Assembly (NCBI GenBank): GCA_964411125.1
Contig: CAYPJU010000020.1
Coordinates: 22,857 to 86,856 of the forward strand
DNA length: 64,000 nt
Source of the DNA: JBFIHF01 sp964411125
GTDB taxonomy: Bacteria; Myxococcota_A; Bradymonadia; Bradymonadales; Bradymonadaceae
Reading direction: 5' to 3'
The notes below the pieces were generated by a model. It had not been told where the DNA came from, searched no databases, and worked only from the letters and a program-made list of their open reading frames with translations. Positions 61,787 to 64,000 of this stretch are shown in pieces. Both the position numbers and the translations under genes were made by a program. Within the stretch, counting starts at the first letter, position 1. Each line of letters starts with the position of its first letter.

Positions 61787-62836
61787 ATGAATACGACGAC
61801 TTCCACGACCCGAGAGCCGACGGTCGCCGCCCCCATCTTGCTCGGGGTGGCGATGTTCGGGATGTCGCTCGGGGTCGACGCCGAGGATGTCGAGGAGGCG
61901 CTCGGCGTGGCGACCTCATCGCTCCTGCGCCCCGATGCCCGGTTGCCGTATTCGCGCGGGATCCGCCTCTGGCGGTTGCTGGAGGAGACGTTCCCCGAGC
62001 GCCCGCTGGGCCTGGAGCTCGCGTCTCAGATTCCTCACGAACTCTGGGGGACTTTCCACTTCGCGACGCGCCACGCCCCGACCCTTTCGGACGCGGTGGA
62101 CGTATGGGTTCGCTACCACCGAGTCGTGTCGAGCCACGCGCGGGTCGAGCGCGACGGACCGGCTTTGTCCCTGCACCACCAGGACGAAGTCACGGCGATC
62201 GCGTCGGTGGCCGAGTTTGGGCTCGCTTTCAGCGTTCGAGTTTTGCACGAGTTGGCCGCGGTTCGGGGTCTTCTCGAGGCCGTCGAGCTGCCGCACCAGC
62301 CGCGAGGCGATCACGCCGCGTACGAGGCGTTCTTCGCTGCTCCAGTCCACTTCGGGCGGCCGTTCGCCCGCCTGACCTTCCGCCAGGAAGCGCTGGGCGC
62401 TACGACCCGACAGGCCGACCCGATCCTCTTCGCCACCCTCCAGGCGGCGCTCGACCGCGCGCTCGACGACGTGCGGACTCGTCATCCCGACGAGGCCGAT
62501 CCCATCTCGGCCGCGCGGAGCGCCATTGCGGCCCTCGGCGCGACGGGTGTCTGGTCCTCGGTCGCCGTCGCCGCGACCCTGGGCGTCTCGCTGAGGACGC
62601 TGCAGCGCCAGATGAGGGAGCGGGGCGTGAAACTGCGCACCCTCGTCGACGAGCAGCGAAAAGCCGCGGCTCTCCGACTGCTGCGCACCCCGCGGCTCTC
62701 CCTCGACGACGTCGCCTTTCTGTGCGGCTACGCCGACGAGCGTTCGTTCAGCCGCGCGTTCAAGCGCTGGACCGGGCTGACGCCTGTCGCTTTTCGCGAG
62801 GCGGGGGCGGTCGCCTCCATCGCGATTGGCGAATGA
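61787..62836 (+). CDS. AraC-family transcriptional regulator (OruR/ArgR-like)
   Basis: The 349-residue protein has the N-terminal 'arabinose-binding'-type domain found in OruR-like regulators (LGLELASQIPHELWGTFHFA, APTLSDAVDVWVRYHRV). The C-terminal DNA-binding domain has two helix-turn-helix units: VAVAATLGVSLRTLQRQMRE and LDDVAFLCGYADERSFSRAF, ending with the family signature KRWTGLTPVAFRE. It is divergent from the DUF1330 gene with 141 bases between them, so it may regulate that gene and itself. The effector is unknown. Confidence 0.92.
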   Translation: MNTTTSTTREPTVAAPILLGVAMFGMSLGVDAEDVEEALGVATSSLLRPDARLPYSRGIRLWRLLEETFPERPLGLELASQIPHELWGTFHFATRHAPTLSDAVDVWVRYHRVVSSHARVERDGPALSLHHQDEVTAIASVAEFGLAFSVRVLHELAAVRGLLEAVELPHQPRGDHAAYEAFFAAPVHFGRPFARLTFRQEALGATTRQADPILFATLQAALDRALDDVRTRHPDEADPISAARSAIAALGATGVWSSVAVAATLGVSLRTLQRQMRERGVKLRTLVDEQRKAAALRLLRTPRLSLDDVAFLCGYADERSFSRAFKRWTGLTPVAFREAGAVASIAIGE

Positions 62837-62936
62837 GGGCGTGAAGCTGAGGGCTGCGCTGCCACGTGCTGGCGGCGCTCCACCGGATGTGCCACGCTGG
62901 GCGGGGAAGCCGGTTCAGCAAGCAACGGAGTGGAAC

Positions 62937-63200
62937 ATGGAGCTCGTGTTTGGAGGGGTCATCTTCTTGGGAGCCGTGTTTTTCGCCGTGTACGCCGCGA
63001 GCTTTTTCATGGCGATTCGGCACCGCAAACCCGAGATCTCCTGGCCCTCGCTCGCCTTCAACTCCCTGCGGTTGCTCGACACGGACAACTACACCGAGGA
63101 AGGTCTAGCGCACTACCGGCGCGGGATTTTCGCGATATTCGGCTTCGCCATCTGCGGCTTTCTCGCCTTCGTCGTCGCCATCCTGGGCAAAGCTGGCTAG
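62937..63200 (+). CDS. Small two-helix membrane protein
   Basis: GGAG lies seven bases before the ATG. The 87-residue product has hydrophobic segments at about residues 5-25 (GGVIFLGAVFFAVYAASFFM) and 64-84 (IFAIFGFAICGFLAFVVAIL), with a polar loop between them (LLDTDNYTEEGLAHYRRG). No family is recognised. It stands between the AraC gene and another membrane protein gene on the same strand. Confidence 0.75.
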   Translation: MELVFGGVIFLGAVFFAVYAASFFMAIRHRKPEISWPSLAFNSLRLLDTDNYTEEGLAHYRRGIFAIFGFAICGFLAFVVAILGKAG

Positions 63201-63271
63201 CGCGACAACCCGCCCGGTTCGACGGTGAGGAACGACGAGACAAATCGGCTCCCCAGAGCCACACTGCGCTC

Positions 63272-63895
63272 ATGTCGGACGAACCCGATCGCTCCCGAAG
63301 ACTGATCGCGCTCGCTTTCCCCGCGATGGTCGGAGGACGCGTGCTCGGTGCCGCGCTCTCCCCGTTCCTGTTCGCTCACGCGCCGATCGTGCTCATTCTG
63401 ATGAGCCCGTTTCTCATTCACCTGGTGGTCGTGGGACCCCTCGTCGGCCCCGCCGTCTACTTCCCGGTCACCCTGGTCGTCACGACCCTGCAGTGCATCA
63501 TCGGCTTTCTGTTCGGGAGCACGTACGGGCCGCGCGCGCTCGAGTGGTTGGTCTCACGCACCCCCATCTCGCAGACGCGGGCGGAGCTGTTCCTCGGCCT
63601 CGTGCGCCGCGCGTCGGTGTTCGCGCTCTTCGCGGTCCCGGGCCCCATCCTCGGCACCATCGCGGGCGTCGCCGGCATCCGCCGCCGGACGTTCTACATC
63701 GCCGTCGCTCCGGCGCAGGCCATCTGGGTCACCGCGGCCTATTTCGTGGGCGAAGGACTTCTGCACTGGATCGAGCTGGGGCGAGGCTGGGTGACCAAGA
63801 ATGCGTTCGTCCTCACGGCGCTGACGCTCAGTGTCGTCGGCCTGCGCTGGCTGTTGAGTCGAGGTCGACCGAGTGAGCCCGCCCCGCACGAATGA
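63272..63895 (+). CDS. Polytopic membrane protein, possibly VTT/DedA-like
   Basis: The 207-residue product has about five hydrophobic segments. The block FALFAVPGPILGTIAGVAGI followed by RRRTFYIAVAPAQAIWVTAA resembles the late motif of VTT/SNARE-associated (DedA) proteins, where a Pro/Gly re-entrant loop precedes a membrane helix and an aromatic/Trp turn. The match is partial, and the N-terminal re-entrant loop is not obvious. If correct, it would be a lipid scramblase-type or flippase-type protein of the inner membrane. The 105 bases after it hold nothing I can support. Confidence 0.65.
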   Translation: MSDEPDRSRRLIALAFPAMVGGRVLGAALSPFLFAHAPIVLILMSPFLIHLVVVGPLVGPAVYFPVTLVVTTLQCIIGFLFGSTYGPRALEWLVSRTPISQTRAELFLGLVRRASVFALFAVPGPILGTIAGVAGIRRRTFYIAVAPAQAIWVTAAYFVGEGLLHWIELGRGWVTKNAFVLTALTLSVVGLRWLLSRGRPSEPAPHE

Positions 63896-64000
63896 CCCGG
63901 GCCCGGCGCGCGCGAGCCTGCTCTCACGGAGAGAGCTCCGCTGCAACCACTGGCGCGGAGGCTGTCGACAGGACGAACGCTCGGTGCAGGGTGTGGGGTG

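Overview
The window is GC-rich DNA from a predatory-type or environmental deltaproteobacterium, most likely a member of the Myxococcota (Polyangia/Bradymonadia-like). The evidence is four eukaryote-like Ser/Thr protein kinases with C-terminal membrane segments, many secreted or lipid-anchored proteins with Asp/Gly or Cys-rich linkers, MopE-type 'CDGxDNDCDG' motifs, thrombospondin type 3 repeats, two C-terminal tails of the Cys/hydrophobic/poly-Arg sorting type (MYXO-CTERM-like), and an MglB-like Roadblock protein. There is no rRNA, tRNA, CRISPR array, insertion sequence or prophage that I can recognise, so the taxonomic placement rests on protein families only.

Layout. 1-6.5 kb (minus strand): an OmpA-like porin with TSP3 repeats, a large TSP3 surface protein and a membrane Ser/Thr kinase, in one operon. 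6.4-8.05 kb: a single secreted-protein gene flanked on both sides by a family of short repeats. 8.05-15.1 kb (minus): two overlapping CPA2-type antiporter genes, one fused to a long helical region, a P-loop NTPase and a winged helix, followed by an MscS channel. 15.1-26.3 kb: an MglB-like protein, two more kinases, a divergent EGF-like lipoprotein, a CaCA Na+/Ca2+ exchanger paired with a kinase, a bPH-like membrane protein, a vWA lipoprotein and a PEGA lipoprotein. 26.4-33.0 kb (plus): three evenly spaced palindromic operators, then tetR, an RND adaptor lipoprotein, and one 1539-codon gene that joins an RND pump to a TolC-type outer-membrane channel. 33.2-41.4 kb: a kinase, a type II NADH dehydrogenase, two nucleotide-sugar dehydrogenases, a MopE-motif lipoprotein and a RuvC-like nuclease. 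41.4-44.3 kb (minus): Dps, a coiled-coil lipoprotein, a second MscS channel and a small acidic protein. 44.5-49.0 kb: a polytopic membrane protein, then a tightly packed minus-strand set: DUF4920 lipoprotein, TrmN6-like methyltransferase, two small lipoproteins, ECF sigma factor and anti-sigma factor. 49.2-61.3 kb: secreted hydrolases (metzincin protease, Cys-rich proteins, purple-acid-type phosphatase, M23 peptidase) plus an MDR oxidoreductase and small membrane proteins. 61.3-64 kb: DUF1330 protein, divergent AraC regulator, two small membrane proteins.

How they work together. Envelope biology dominates: outer-membrane anchoring, ion and mechanosensitive transport, drug or lipid efflux, secreted hydrolases, and kinases likely to couple envelope or ion state to the cytoplasm. 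The features that most deserve attention are the single-chain RND pump/TolC channel with an internal signal-peptide-like segment, the antiporter-NTPase fusion paired with an apparently degenerate antiporter, and the short repeat family around 6.6-8.0 kb. All domain calls are by eye from translated sequence; no database search was run.
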